In this document: one piece after another, positions 15,770 through 24,374 of the stretch
Numbering within the stretch: position 1 is the first letter of the stretch
Layout: each line of letters starts with the position of its first letter
From: Candidatus Latescibacterota bacterium
Lineage (GTDB): Bacteria; Latescibacterota; UBA2968
Length of the DNA stretch: 64,000 bases
NCBI GenBank assembly: GCA_022821275.1
Contig: JAJEDY010000059.1
Span: 62,001 to 126,000, forward strand
Reading direction: 5' to 3'
Program-made: the position numbers and the translations under genes
The notes under the pieces: generated by a model
Told to the model about the DNA's origin: nothing
The model's database searches: none
The model's input: only the letters and a program-made list of their open reading frames with translations

Positions 15770-17197
15770 CTACTCGCCTTTAATCGCATACAGCGTATTG
15801 CGCGTGCCAATGTAGAGCATGCCGTCTTTTGCAATAGGTGTGGTATATACGGCGCTGCCCATATTGATTTCGTTGATCAGTTCAAATTGCGTTCCGGCTT
15901 TCAAAATCGCCACATCGCCATCTTCATCGCCGATATATACCTTCCCATCGGCGACAAAAGGCGATCCCCATATCGCGGCAAAAGTATCGTATTTCCAGTG
16001 CTGTTTGCCAGTTTTTACGTCGAGGCAATAGACAAACCCACTCAGATCTGCCGCATAGAGCAGGCCATCGCTGATACCCACCGTGGAAATAGTCCGGTTG
16101 TAATTTTCATTGCCAAAATGCCACACGGCATGGCTACCCGTCACATCTCCTGTACCCGTCGCATCAATAGCCCACAAATGACCAATGCCCTCGCCGTGTT
16201 CCGGGTCTTGCCCAACGCCGATAAAAACCTTGTTATCGTAAATAACGGGCGTAGAGATAATCGCATTGCGCGTACCGCGCCCGCCCAACTCCCACATAGA
16301 GTCTTTTGGGTTGCAGTCAAATTTCCAGATCAGGTCGCCGGTCTCGGGATCCAGCGAATAAACCCAGCCATCGCCCCCGGGGCAGATCACCTGCGGCTTG
16401 CCATTGATAACGCCATAAGCGGGATTGGACCACTGTCCGTGCAAGATACTTTCACCCGGATAGGCTTTTTCCCAAACCAGTTCACCCGTATTGAGATCAA
16501 CTGCAATAAAACTGGGCGACAGAGGTGAAGGGATGGCAATGTGACCCTCGTCAACACCATTGGCGGTGATGACAAACAGGAGATTGCCCGCCCCCACGGG
16601 CGAACAGGTCGCCAAATTGTGAGGGAACACATCCAGTTCTTCCATCATGTCGTATTCCCAGATAATATCCACACCGATGTCGCTCGTATCCTCTTCCCCA
16701 GTATATGGACCGTCATTTTCCCCATCCAAAAATCCCTCTGTATCCGCACACACAATGCGACATTGATTCGAGATATAATACATCCGATCTCCGCGAATAT
16801 AAGGCGTGGAGCAAATGCCCTGCTGCGGCCAGTCATTGACGCGCCCCGCGGGCAGCTTGGGATGCGCTGCTTGCCAGAGAAATTTTCCATCGGATTCCTG
16901 AAAAGCCATGATCACGCCCTTGTCACCTGTAATTTTGGGATTGCGCTCAATCTGGTTATTTGTACCCATGAATATTTTTCCACCAATCCTGATGGGACCG
17001 GCGTAGGACTGCGAACCGAGATCTGCTTTCCAGACGATATTTTCACCCGTTTCTACATTCCAGCTCATCGGCAAATTTTTTGCGTCTGATACGAGGTTGC
17101 GATCTGGAGTAAATCCCCACATAACCTCTTCAGCAATACCAGTCGATACGATCAAACCAGCGATGACACATCCGCTCAAAAGTCGTTTCAATTTCAT
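15770..17197 (-). CDS. Secreted PQQ-type beta-propeller repeat protein
   Basis: A 475-residue protein with a signal peptide ending near STGIA. Its blades resemble those of quinoprotein alcohol dehydrogenases in outline: FIAVDLNTGELVWEKAYPG, VYSLDPETGDLIWKFDC and VYCLDVKTGKQHWKYDT. An insertion rich in acidic residues lies around 140-170. The adjacent-cysteine disulphide and calcium ligands of true PQQ dehydrogenases were not found, so cofactor binding is doubtful. AAAGGAATAAA precedes the ATG. It lies 32 bases downstream of another propeller gene and just upstream of the LuxE-like gene, all in one direction. Confidence 0.83.
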   Translation of the reverse strand: MKLKRLLSGCVIAGLIVSTGIAEEVMWGFTPDRNLVSDAKNLPMSWNVETGENIVWKADLGSQSYAGPIRIGGKIFMGTNNQIERNPKITGDKGVIMAFQESDGKFLWQAAHPKLPAGRVNDWPQQGICSTPYIRGDRMYYISNQCRIVCADTEGFLDGENDGPYTGEEDTSDIGVDIIWEYDMMEELDVFPHNLATCSPVGAGNLLFVITANGVDEGHIAIPSPLSPSFIAVDLNTGELVWEKAYPGESILHGQWSNPAYGVINGKPQVICPGGDGWVYSLDPETGDLIWKFDCNPKDSMWELGGRGTRNAIISTPVIYDNKVFIGVGQDPEHGEGIGHLWAIDATGTGDVTGSHAVWHFGNENYNRTISTVGISDGLLYAADLSGFVYCLDVKTGKQHWKYDTFAAIWGSPFVADGKVYIGDEDGDVAILKAGTQFELINEINMGSAVYTTPIAKDGMLYIGTRNTLYAIKGE

Positions 17198-17229
17198 TTT
17201 ATTCCTTTACCTGTAAGGGGTTATAAAGA

Positions 17230-19386
17230 TTACCACATTTTCACATTATCGTAGTAAATCGTGGCGGGTGAATAGCCGTAAAGCGCGGGGCTGCCCTCTT
17301 CTATCGGCAGGGGATCCTCTACTTCAATACTCCACGCATCGGGTTCGGGATCGCCTTTTTTCCAGACTTTGCCCCGAACGATAGCTTTGCCGCCTTCGAT
17401 ATCAACTCTCATTTTCATGGTGTACCACACCCCCATGTCCCAGTGGAAATCGATGCGTTTTGCCATGCGTAAATCCGACGACCACGACCGAATCTCAAGG
17501 CGCTGGTGAATGCCTTGAAGGTCGAGGATATAGCGGTGCGCGACAAGGCCCATGTCGGGACGGCGCCGCTTGTTTTGCGTACCCATGAGATCGGCCTGAA
17601 TAGTATAACCACTGAGTTTGTACGGCGCCACATAGAGATTTGAGCGGTCTAAGCCGCGCGCAGCCGGCGGTTTTGCCAGGACCTTATTGCCATCTTTTTC
17701 CTCCACCGCAAACCCCCTACCTCCCCACACCCAGTGCAATGGATTTTTGCCGACTTCGACATTTTCAAAATCCTCTGTCCAGGGCACATCGGGCACCACG
17801 CGCACCCATGTCTGTCGGGTTAATTCACCCAGCTTGGCCGTGATCCAGCCGCCCTGTCCCGGTCGGGATGGTACAAACTGATTATTCTTTATTTCTCCAT
17901 CCAGGCCATTCAACGACCACTCGGCGTCGGCATTGCCGATCAAGCGACCCTTCTCGTCATAAGCCTCTGCCCGCAGGGGCAGTACCTCGCCCTGTTGTAT
18001 GGTCGCCTCAGCCGGAATAGAAAGAATAGATGCTGGTTCGGCACTCGAAGGCGCGCTTTCGTGCTTTATATGAGGAGTAGGCGTGGCTTCAAATCGCGCG
18101 TTTTTATCGCCCAGACAAAACAACCCGGCTTCGGTCGCAAAATAGATGCGGCGATACGCAACGGCGGCTGACCCGTAGATCTCGGCATGCCCACCTTCGG
18201 GCATTGCGATTTTCTTTTTGTCGAGCACTTCCGCGCCCATATTGCCCGTTTTGAGAATCTGGAAGCCGCCATTGACCTCAGTAACATAGAGTTTTCCATC
18301 GGCCCAGGTCGGCGATCCCTTGCCCACAGTCCCAATATTTTGCTCCCAATATTGCTTTCCCGTTTTGGCGTCTAAACAATGCACATTGGCCGAATTGTCG
18401 ATCACATAGACGCGCCCCGCGTGAACCGCTGGCGAAGCATAGCCCGCGGTCATACCGTCTTGTCGCCAGATTTCTTTGCCAGTACGCGCATCCAGACATG
18501 CAACGCGACCAAGAGAGGTATTATCGACATTTTCTTCGCTATGTGCGACAAAAACGCGATTATCAGCCACGACAGGCGAGGTGTTGATGCCGCGCTTACT
18601 GAATGGAAAACCCCATACTTTTTCGCCCGTTGCGACTTTGAAGGCAAAAATACCGCCATTGCCATTGCCAGCAACCAACACGCGCTGCCCGTCAATTGTC
18701 GTGACAACAGGCGTAGAGTAAACGGTTAAATCAACCTGCCCACCGCCGCCCGGACGAGCCATCCACGCGGTTTCACCCGTGTGTTTATTAAAGGCAACAT
18801 ATCGATGAGAAGGCGGTGCGCCAGCCCATCCGCGATTGCCCATGCTGATGATGACCAGATCGCCATCGACAACGGGCGTGTGCAATCGCCCGCCATAACC
18901 GGAGAATCGGTTAAATTCTTCGGTTAGAGACCGCTGCCACTGGACATAGCCATCGCTATCAAAACAGATCAATAGCCCACTAACGAGATGGGCGTAAATA
19001 TTACCGGTCTCGCCATCGGCTCCCAGGCTTGCCCATCCCAGACGATTGAAGGTTATGGTTGAGTGCCAGACATTGAATTTCTTTTCCCAAATGAGATCAC
19101 CCGTTTCCGCATCAAAGCACGCGATGTGTTCCTGCTCGGTTATGTCTTTACCGGTTCGCCCGATGACATAAACCCGACCATTTACAACAATCGGCGTAGA
19201 TCTGCCGATAAACTCGCGGCGCCAGATCAGATTTTCCCCCTCCAGAGACCAGGAGGAAATAAGCCCCGTCTCTGGCGAAGCGCCATTTTGCATAGGACCG
19301 CGCCAGTGCGTCCAATCAGACGCCTCGGAAATACTTCCCAAAAGAGAAATACAGAACAAAAAAGCAAAAAGAGTACGTATATTCAT
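17230..19386 (-). CDS. PQQ-type beta-propeller with C-terminal Ig-like and lectin-like domains
   Basis: A 718-residue secreted protein with a signal peptide ending near SISEA. Residues about 25-420 form a BamB-like propeller with blades such as VACLDARTGKEIWRQDG and VHCLDAKTGKQYWEQNIG. A bacterial Ig-like segment follows (about 450-530, from LSIPAEATIQQGEVLPL). The final 180 residues resemble a concanavalin/laminin-G or DUF1080-like jelly roll, ending SPATIYYDNVKMW. The combination suggests binding to a carbohydrate or surface ligand. It is divergent from the PhyH gene across 19387-19634, an interval with no other gene seen. Confidence 0.8.
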   Translation of the reverse strand: MNIRTLFAFLFCISLLGSISEASDWTHWRGPMQNGASPETGLISSWSLEGENLIWRREFIGRSTPIVVNGRVYVIGRTGKDITEQEHIACFDAETGDLIWEKKFNVWHSTITFNRLGWASLGADGETGNIYAHLVSGLLICFDSDGYVQWQRSLTEEFNRFSGYGGRLHTPVVDGDLVIISMGNRGWAGAPPSHRYVAFNKHTGETAWMARPGGGGQVDLTVYSTPVVTTIDGQRVLVAGNGNGGIFAFKVATGEKVWGFPFSKRGINTSPVVADNRVFVAHSEENVDNTSLGRVACLDARTGKEIWRQDGMTAGYASPAVHAGRVYVIDNSANVHCLDAKTGKQYWEQNIGTVGKGSPTWADGKLYVTEVNGGFQILKTGNMGAEVLDKKKIAMPEGGHAEIYGSAAVAYRRIYFATEAGLFCLGDKNARFEATPTPHIKHESAPSSAEPASILSIPAEATIQQGEVLPLRAEAYDEKGRLIGNADAEWSLNGLDGEIKNNQFVPSRPGQGGWITAKLGELTRQTWVRVVPDVPWTEDFENVEVGKNPLHWVWGGRGFAVEEKDGNKVLAKPPAARGLDRSNLYVAPYKLSGYTIQADLMGTQNKRRRPDMGLVAHRYILDLQGIHQRLEIRSWSSDLRMAKRIDFHWDMGVWYTMKMRVDIEGGKAIVRGKVWKKGDPEPDAWSIEVEDPLPIEEGSPALYGYSPATIYYDNVKMW

Positions 19387-19634
19387 CGGCTTTCCTTATT
19401 TTAGTGCCCAATTGGGCGGTGAAAAAAGGTCGGACTTTTCTCTAAAATAATCATACCCCAGATCGTGCATAGGGCAAAAACGCATCAATCTTATTAAGAC
19501 GTTAATCATTCTCTCTCTGTTCCCAATTTCCACAGTGCATTATCCTTTTGCACGATACAATATAATTGATTTTGCAAGAGTGCGTCATAATTTGTAAATT
19601 AGGTATGGGTTCAAAATATACCAAGGAGTGTCCA

Positions 19635-20369
19635 ATGGGGCTAACGGATGCAGAACAAAAATTCTACGACCAAAATGGATATGTATTAAAAAAGGGATTA
19701 ATCGCACCCGATGAAATTTCCCATATCGAAGGCGAAATTGCGGGCTTACACGATCGAATGGCAGAAAACGCGCCCGATGGTATCGGAATTTCCTGGGAAG
19801 AATTTGAAGATCAGCACCTGCCCAAACGCATCCGACAGTTGATGCACAGCGAAGTGATCAGCGAGGGATTAAATCGCGCATTGCGCTGTGATGACATGTT
19901 GGATATTATAGAGGCACTGATCGGGCCAAATATCTCGCTGTATCACAGCAAGCTTTTGATGAAAGCCGCGAGCGATGGCACGGCAATACCCTGGCATCAG
20001 GATTACGCGTATTGGAAACGCGAAGACAATCGGCCTTTGATGGTAAATTGTCAACTCGCCATTGATGGCGCAGATGATGAAAATGGTTGTATTCAATTCA
20101 TCCCCGGCAGCCACCAATGGGGCTTGCAAGAACACGAACGCGCCCAAACGAGTTTTGGCGTCTTCTTGCCTGGGCACTATCGCCAACGAGAAGACGCGGT
20201 GCCCGTGGATATGGAACCGGGCGACGGGGTCTTTTTCAGCGCATTGACTATCCACGGATCGGGTCCAAACACATCGCACCGAGACCGCCGCATGAATACC
20301 TTTGCCTATAATGTGACGGGCAATAGCGAGGGGCAGTGCCGCGAAGTTTTGCGCGGACATGCACTGTAG
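19635..20369 (+). CDS. Phytanoyl-CoA dioxygenase (PhyH) family protein
   Basis: A 244-residue Fe(II)/2-oxoglutarate-dependent oxygenase-like protein. The iron facial triad is intact: H121 and D123 in IPWHQDYAYW and the distal H207 in ALTIHGSGPN. A following arginine (HRDRRMNTFAYN) would bind 2-oxoglutarate. The ATG at 19635 has the Shine-Dalgarno AAGGAG, 7 bases away; an upstream in-frame ATG at 19566 has none. It is followed after 31 bases by a DUF6785 membrane protein, suggesting coupled uptake and oxidation of a small molecule. The substrate is unknown; PhyH proteins are numerous and diverse. Confidence 0.88.
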   Translation: MGLTDAEQKFYDQNGYVLKKGLIAPDEISHIEGEIAGLHDRMAENAPDGIGISWEEFEDQHLPKRIRQLMHSEVISEGLNRALRCDDMLDIIEALIGPNISLYHSKLLMKAASDGTAIPWHQDYAYWKREDNRPLMVNCQLAIDGADDENGCIQFIPGSHQWGLQEHERAQTSFGVFLPGHYRQREDAVPVDMEPGDGVFFSALTIHGSGPNTSHRDRRMNTFAYNVTGNSEGQCREVLRGHAL

Positions 20370-20400
20370 ATTCGCTGAATTTCTTTAAGGAACACTAAGG

Positions 20401-22389
20401 ATGGCAACACAAGTACCAACTATTGGACGCGAAGCCGAACAATCCCCGCGCGGGGGTATTACGCCGCGGGCTATTGGATTGGGACTGCTCCTGGTGATAC
20501 TACTGGATGTGATAGCGGTCTATGTGCGGTTTCATTATCACGGCTCGCGCATGGTGCTGTCGCACATTCCAATGGCCATGCTCATCGTGTTTATTACCAT
20601 GCTCATCGCGATAGCCGTGATGGGCAGGCTTGCGCGATTCTCACTTCAATCCGGAGAATGGCACACCATTTTATCGATGGGTCTCGTGGGCGCAACCATA
20701 CCGAGCTGGAGCAGCACGGGATATTTGATCGGGTATATTTCTGCACCTTATTTTTACGCGACGGAAGACAACAACTGGGCCGAATTACTGCACCCGCATC
20801 TGCCCGATTTTATGATTCCCACCAATGCTGGCAATGGAATCGCCTGGTTTTTTGAAGGCCGCCCCGAAGGCGCAGCTATCCCCTGGGATATATGGGTACT
20901 TCCCTTATTCTGGTGGTTTATGGCTTTTACGGCAGCGTTTGTCGTGCTGGTCTGTATAGGCGTCATCTTTAGAAAACAGTGGGTGCAAAACGAACGCCTG
21001 GCATTTCCGGCTATGGCCCCCCTGATCAATATGGTGTCCGAACCCGGAGGCGACAAACGCGCATTGCCCGGCTTTATGTACAATCGCCTGTTCTGGGTTG
21101 GATTCGCCCTGGCATTTGGCATGATCGCCTGGAATTGTATGAATTATTTTTTGCCAAATTTCCCGCGCTTTCCCATTCACGGGGGCAGATGGCATACGAT
21201 TGACCCACAATTTCCGCGCATTCGGGCATCGGTGGGTTTGTTTTCCATCTTCTTCTCTTATTTTGCCAGTCTCGATGTGTTGCTCAGCTTATGGATATTC
21301 GATCTCCTTTTCATCGTCGAAGGCGGCTGGCTCAATAAATTGGGATATAAATCCATGGTCCCCGTTGCCTATCGCGGTGTGTACCAATGGCAGACGCGCG
21401 GCGCATTCGTCGTGCTGGTGATTTCGATGTTCTGGGTGGCGCGGCTGCATTTGCGGGATGTGATAATGAAAGCCCTTGGCAAAGACGACAGCGTAGATGA
21501 CCGCGATGAACTATTGTCCTATCGCGCCGCTGTGGTCGGCGTGGTAGCGGGCCTCGCATTTTTGTTTATCTGGATGATGCAGATGAACATGGATCCCATC
21601 ATCAGTGCCCTGCTGCTCATGGCGTGTGTGTGTGGATATATTGGAATGGCAAAAATTCTGTCAGACACCGGCATGCCCTACACGCAGATACCGGGAATTG
21701 CCTGGAATTACGTGGCGCCATTTTTCGGCAATGTCGGGATTCCCTCCACCACACATGTGGCATTTCGATTCGCCAATTTGATTACGGGGAATGCCAAGGG
21801 TTTGTTTTTGCCAGCAACCGCACAGGTCGGCAAGTTGTCCGAGGGCATCACCGACAACCGCCGCAAGTTAATAGCCACGCTTTACATGGCTTTTGCGGTG
21901 AGTTTTGTAACGAGCATATTTCTCACTTTGAACCTGGGCTATAATGAAGGCGCGTTTAATTTTAACGTCGCCGAGATTCCCAGAAGTGCGCGCAATTATT
22001 TCAGGAATTCTGCCAACGCGGTCAAAAATGCCGACAATCCGCCCTTTTACGTGGATAACCCCGAAAATCTGGTCTTTTTCGGCATAGGCGGTCTGGCGAT
22101 GATTGGCCTCATCTTTATGCGCCACCGGTTTGTGTGGTGGCCCCTGCACCCGGTGGGCCTCGCGCTTTCTGGAACGCCATTGATTCGCGCTAGCAGCTTT
22201 ACACTATTTATCGCCTGGCTGATTAAGCTGATCATGCTCAAAGTGGGCGGCCCCTCTGTATATCACAAATCTCGGCCCTTCTTCATCGGCTTGCTCGTCG
22301 GTTATGTCCTGGGCGTAGCCCTGTCCTTAATGCTGGACGTAATCTGGTTCCCAGGAAAAGGCCACGCCGTACATTTCCGCGCGGCCTGA
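20401..22389 (+). CDS. DUF6785/DUF6784-type polytopic membrane protein
   Basis: A 662-residue inner-membrane protein with roughly a dozen hydrophobic helices. It is homologous by eye to the minus-strand gene at 59121-61076: shared features include FxxGRxxGxxxPW, LFWWF, FRKQWxxxERLxFPM, a tail with FIGLLVGYVLGVALS, and a final VIWFPGKGHAVHF. It follows a PhyH gene with a 31-base gap and is probably in the same operon. The family resembles transporters in architecture (oligopeptide-transporter-like length), but no substrate is known. No signal peptide; the first helix begins near residue 27. Confidence 0.75.
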   Translation: MATQVPTIGREAEQSPRGGITPRAIGLGLLLVILLDVIAVYVRFHYHGSRMVLSHIPMAMLIVFITMLIAIAVMGRLARFSLQSGEWHTILSMGLVGATIPSWSSTGYLIGYISAPYFYATEDNNWAELLHPHLPDFMIPTNAGNGIAWFFEGRPEGAAIPWDIWVLPLFWWFMAFTAAFVVLVCIGVIFRKQWVQNERLAFPAMAPLINMVSEPGGDKRALPGFMYNRLFWVGFALAFGMIAWNCMNYFLPNFPRFPIHGGRWHTIDPQFPRIRASVGLFSIFFSYFASLDVLLSLWIFDLLFIVEGGWLNKLGYKSMVPVAYRGVYQWQTRGAFVVLVISMFWVARLHLRDVIMKALGKDDSVDDRDELLSYRAAVVGVVAGLAFLFIWMMQMNMDPIISALLLMACVCGYIGMAKILSDTGMPYTQIPGIAWNYVAPFFGNVGIPSTTHVAFRFANLITGNAKGLFLPATAQVGKLSEGITDNRRKLIATLYMAFAVSFVTSIFLTLNLGYNEGAFNFNVAEIPRSARNYFRNSANAVKNADNPPFYVDNPENLVFFGIGGLAMIGLIFMRHRFVWWPLHPVGLALSGTPLIRASSFTLFIAWLIKLIMLKVGGPSVYHKSRPFFIGLLVGYVLGVALSLMLDVIWFPGKGHAVHFRAA

Positions 22390-22412
22390 TAAAATTCTGA
22401 ACAGGAGTCCAA

Positions 22413-22643
22413 ATGGCAACGATTCACATACAATGTATTGGTGAGAAAGTGCTGGTTCCGCAAAGCGAACTCGAACTGCTGGTGAAACTGGCACAGCGCT
22501 ATGAAGAGATTACCGTGCAGAGGCAGGAAGATGATGTGACAACAGAGGACCTCATGCGCCTATCAGAAGAAAGTGGCGCATTTGACTTTTGGCAGGAGGA
22601 AGGAGAAGATATTTACTCCTCCAAGGATGGGGAATCCGTGTGA
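22413..22643 (+). CDS. Small antitoxin preceding PemK/MazF-type toxin
   Basis: A 76-residue acidic protein. The C-terminus FWQEEGEDIYSSKDGE is typical of antitoxins paired with PemK-like toxins. The N-terminus (IQCIGEKVLVPQSELELL) may form a small beta-rich DNA-binding or dimer domain. It overlaps the toxin gene by four bases (GTGA). AGGAG precedes the ATG. It should bind the toxin and repress the operon. The pair follows the DUF6785 gene by 23 bases, so it may be co-transcribed. Confidence 0.78.
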   Translation: MATIHIQCIGEKVLVPQSELELLVKLAQRYEEITVQRQEDDVTTEDLMRLSEESGAFDFWQEEGEDIYSSKDGESV

Positions 22644-22993
22644 CGCATCCAGCACTCTCGCGTGGTAATATAGTCCTGACGCGATTTCCATTTACCGATT
22701 TGGCCGGTACCTCCCTTCGCCCTGCAGTAATCGTATCTCAGAGACAACTCGGAGACGACATAGTACTCGTGGCGATTTCCAGCGTTGTGCGCGGTACGCT
22801 TGCTCCCACCGACTACACCGTTGAGTCTAATCATCCGGAATTTATCTCGACAGGCTTGCGCGTTACGTCCGTCATCCGAACACATAAATTAGCTACAGTA
22901 GAACGATCCGTCATCGTCCGTCGTCTCGGAAGTCTTGGTCCGGAATTGCAAGCCGAAGTAGATAGGCTACTCCGTGTAGTGCTGGCACTCTAA
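22640..22993 (+). CDS. PemK/MazF-family mRNA interferase toxin
   Basis: A 117-residue protein with the PemK/MazF fold signature: GNIVLTRFPFTDLAGTSLRP then AVIVSQ. ISSVVRGTLAPTDY and a SVIRTHKLATVERSVI strand pair follow. Family members cleave mRNA at short sites. The start is the GTG at 22640, overlapping the antitoxin stop as GTGA, which is the usual coupling. A start at 22589 inside the antitoxin gene is less likely. The module is complete and looks functional. Confidence 0.85.
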   Translation: MTHPALSRGNIVLTRFPFTDLAGTSLRPAVIVSQRQLGDDIVLVAISSVVRGTLAPTDYTVESNHPEFISTGLRVTSVIRTHKLATVERSVIVRRLGSLGPELQAEVDRLLRVVLAL

Positions 22994-23074
22994 TAACTGG
23001 CTGGAAGATGAAACCGGCTCCACGGCATTGTAATGTAATAACTGGCCTTCCGGGTCCTACCGAAAACGGTGGAC

Positions 23075-23102
23075 GTAGGTGCGGTTCGCGAACCGCACCT
23101 AC
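23075..23102. repeat. Perfect 28-base palindrome between toxin gene and purC
   Basis: The left arm GTAGGTGCGGTTCG (23075-23088) is followed at once by its exact reverse complement (23089-23102). Transcribed, it would form a loop-poor cruciform or hairpin. It sits 68 bases before purC and 82 after the toxin gene. It has no T-run on the plus strand. It could be a bidirectional transcription barrier, a dispersed palindromic repeat or a protein site. Confidence 0.75.
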
Positions 23103-23169
23103 AAGGAAACGTGTCCTTATGTAAGACAGTTCAAATTATTCACTATTTTTTCCAAGGAGTGTACCAACC

Positions 23170-24135
23170 ATGATTTCTCAAGACCAAATCCGTTCACAAC
23201 TGAATAACTGTTTGTTAGAGGCCAAATTTGGCCGTTGGGTGAATAAATACCAAAAAGGGAAAGTGCGGGACATCTATCTCCTCGACGACAAACGCATTCT
23301 CATCACCACAGACCGCCAGAGCGCGTTTGACCATGTACTCGGTGCGATCCCCCTGAAGGGACAGGTATTGAACAAAACGGCAAAATACTGGTTTGATCAG
23401 ACCGCAGACATCGTGCCCAACCAGGTGCTCGACGTACCGGACCCCAATGTGACGGTTGCGCGCGAACTCGACATGTTACCCGTCGAAATCGTCGTGCGGC
23501 GGTACCTGACCGGCAGCACAGACACCTCGGTGTGGACAAATTACAATAACGGCGTGAGAAAATTCTGCGGCGTTGATTTGCCCGATGGTATGATAAAAAA
23601 TCAGAAATTTGACGAACCGATTATTACGCCGACCACAAAAGCAGAAGATCACGACGAATCGATCTCGCCGGAGGAAATAGTCGAGCGCGGTCTCGTCGAT
23701 GCAGACAGGTGGGCAGAAGTCGAGAACGTGGCCCTGAAATTATTCGCCCGCGGAACAGAACTGGCTGCACAGCGCGGTTTGATTCTCGTAGATACAAAAT
23801 ACGAGATGGGTCTGGATCCCGATGGCAATCTCACCGTTGCCGATGAGATTCACACACCCGACTCTTCGCGCTACTGGATCCTGGATTCTTATGAAGACCT
23901 TCATGCGCGCGGCGAAGAACCCGAAAGTCTGGACAAAGAATTTTTGCGCCTCTGGCTCGTGGATAAGGGAATTTCCGACGATAATATTCCCGAATTGGAT
24001 GACGAAATTCGCACACAAGTCTCCGCGCGATACATCGACCTGTTCGAGCGCGTAACGGGCGAAAAATTTGAGACCGAAGTGGATGACACGCCCATACTCG
24101 AGCGCATCGAAAAAAATATCGAACCGTATTTTTAA
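23170..24135 (+). CDS. purC: Phosphoribosylaminoimidazole-succinocarboxamide (SAICAR) synthase
   Basis: A 321-residue enzyme of purine biosynthesis that ligates aspartate to CAIR using ATP. Signatures: KYQKGKVRDIYLLDD, ITTDRQSAFDHVLGAIPLKG, PVEIVVRRYLTGSTDTSVW, GLILVDTKYEMGLD and ADEIHTPDSSRYW. At 321 residues it is the longer form (yeast Ade1-like, about 300) rather than the short 240-residue E. coli form. The Shine-Dalgarno CAAGGAGTG precedes the ATG. No other purine genes are in the window, so it stands alone. Confidence 0.97.
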   Translation: MISQDQIRSQLNNCLLEAKFGRWVNKYQKGKVRDIYLLDDKRILITTDRQSAFDHVLGAIPLKGQVLNKTAKYWFDQTADIVPNQVLDVPDPNVTVARELDMLPVEIVVRRYLTGSTDTSVWTNYNNGVRKFCGVDLPDGMIKNQKFDEPIITPTTKAEDHDESISPEEIVERGLVDADRWAEVENVALKLFARGTELAAQRGLILVDTKYEMGLDPDGNLTVADEIHTPDSSRYWILDSYEDLHARGEEPESLDKEFLRLWLVDKGISDDNIPELDDEIRTQVSARYIDLFERVTGEKFETEVDDTPILERIEKNIEPYF

Positions 24136-24149
24136 GGAAGTGACCCCCC

Positions 24150-24368
24150 GTGGAAGATCTGATTAACAGTTTGCTCAAGAGTCTCGAAAGCGCCAGTGGT
24201 CGCAGCATTGGGATGGTGATGGCCGTAATTGGGGCGATCGTCTGGTGGGGTGTCCACCTGATTCGCAAGCTGGGGCGCAAAATGCGCAATGACGTTGGCG
24301 TGCCAGAAAAACCCAGAGACATCCAACGACCGCGAAAGCGTTTGTCTTTGCGCGAATATCACCGGTAA
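24150..24368 (+). CDS. Small single-pass membrane protein, unknown
   Basis: A 72-residue protein starting with GTG, 14 bases after purC. One membrane helix lies at about residues 20-38 (GMVMAVIGAIVWWGVHLI). A strongly basic tail (RKLGRKMR and RPRKRLSLR) is probably cytoplasmic. Not recognised. Its position between purC and a TPR gene, with short gaps, argues for translation. Confidence 0.5.
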   Translation: MEDLINSLLKSLESASGRSIGMVMAVIGAIVWWGVHLIRKLGRKMRNDVGVPEKPRDIQRPRKRLSLREYHR

Positions 24369-24374
24369 GTTTAT

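Noticed and set aside
15770-17197. Propeller as a true PQQ-dependent alcohol dehydrogenase
   Set aside because: The adjacent-cysteine pair and calcium/PQQ ligands of quinoproteins were not found.
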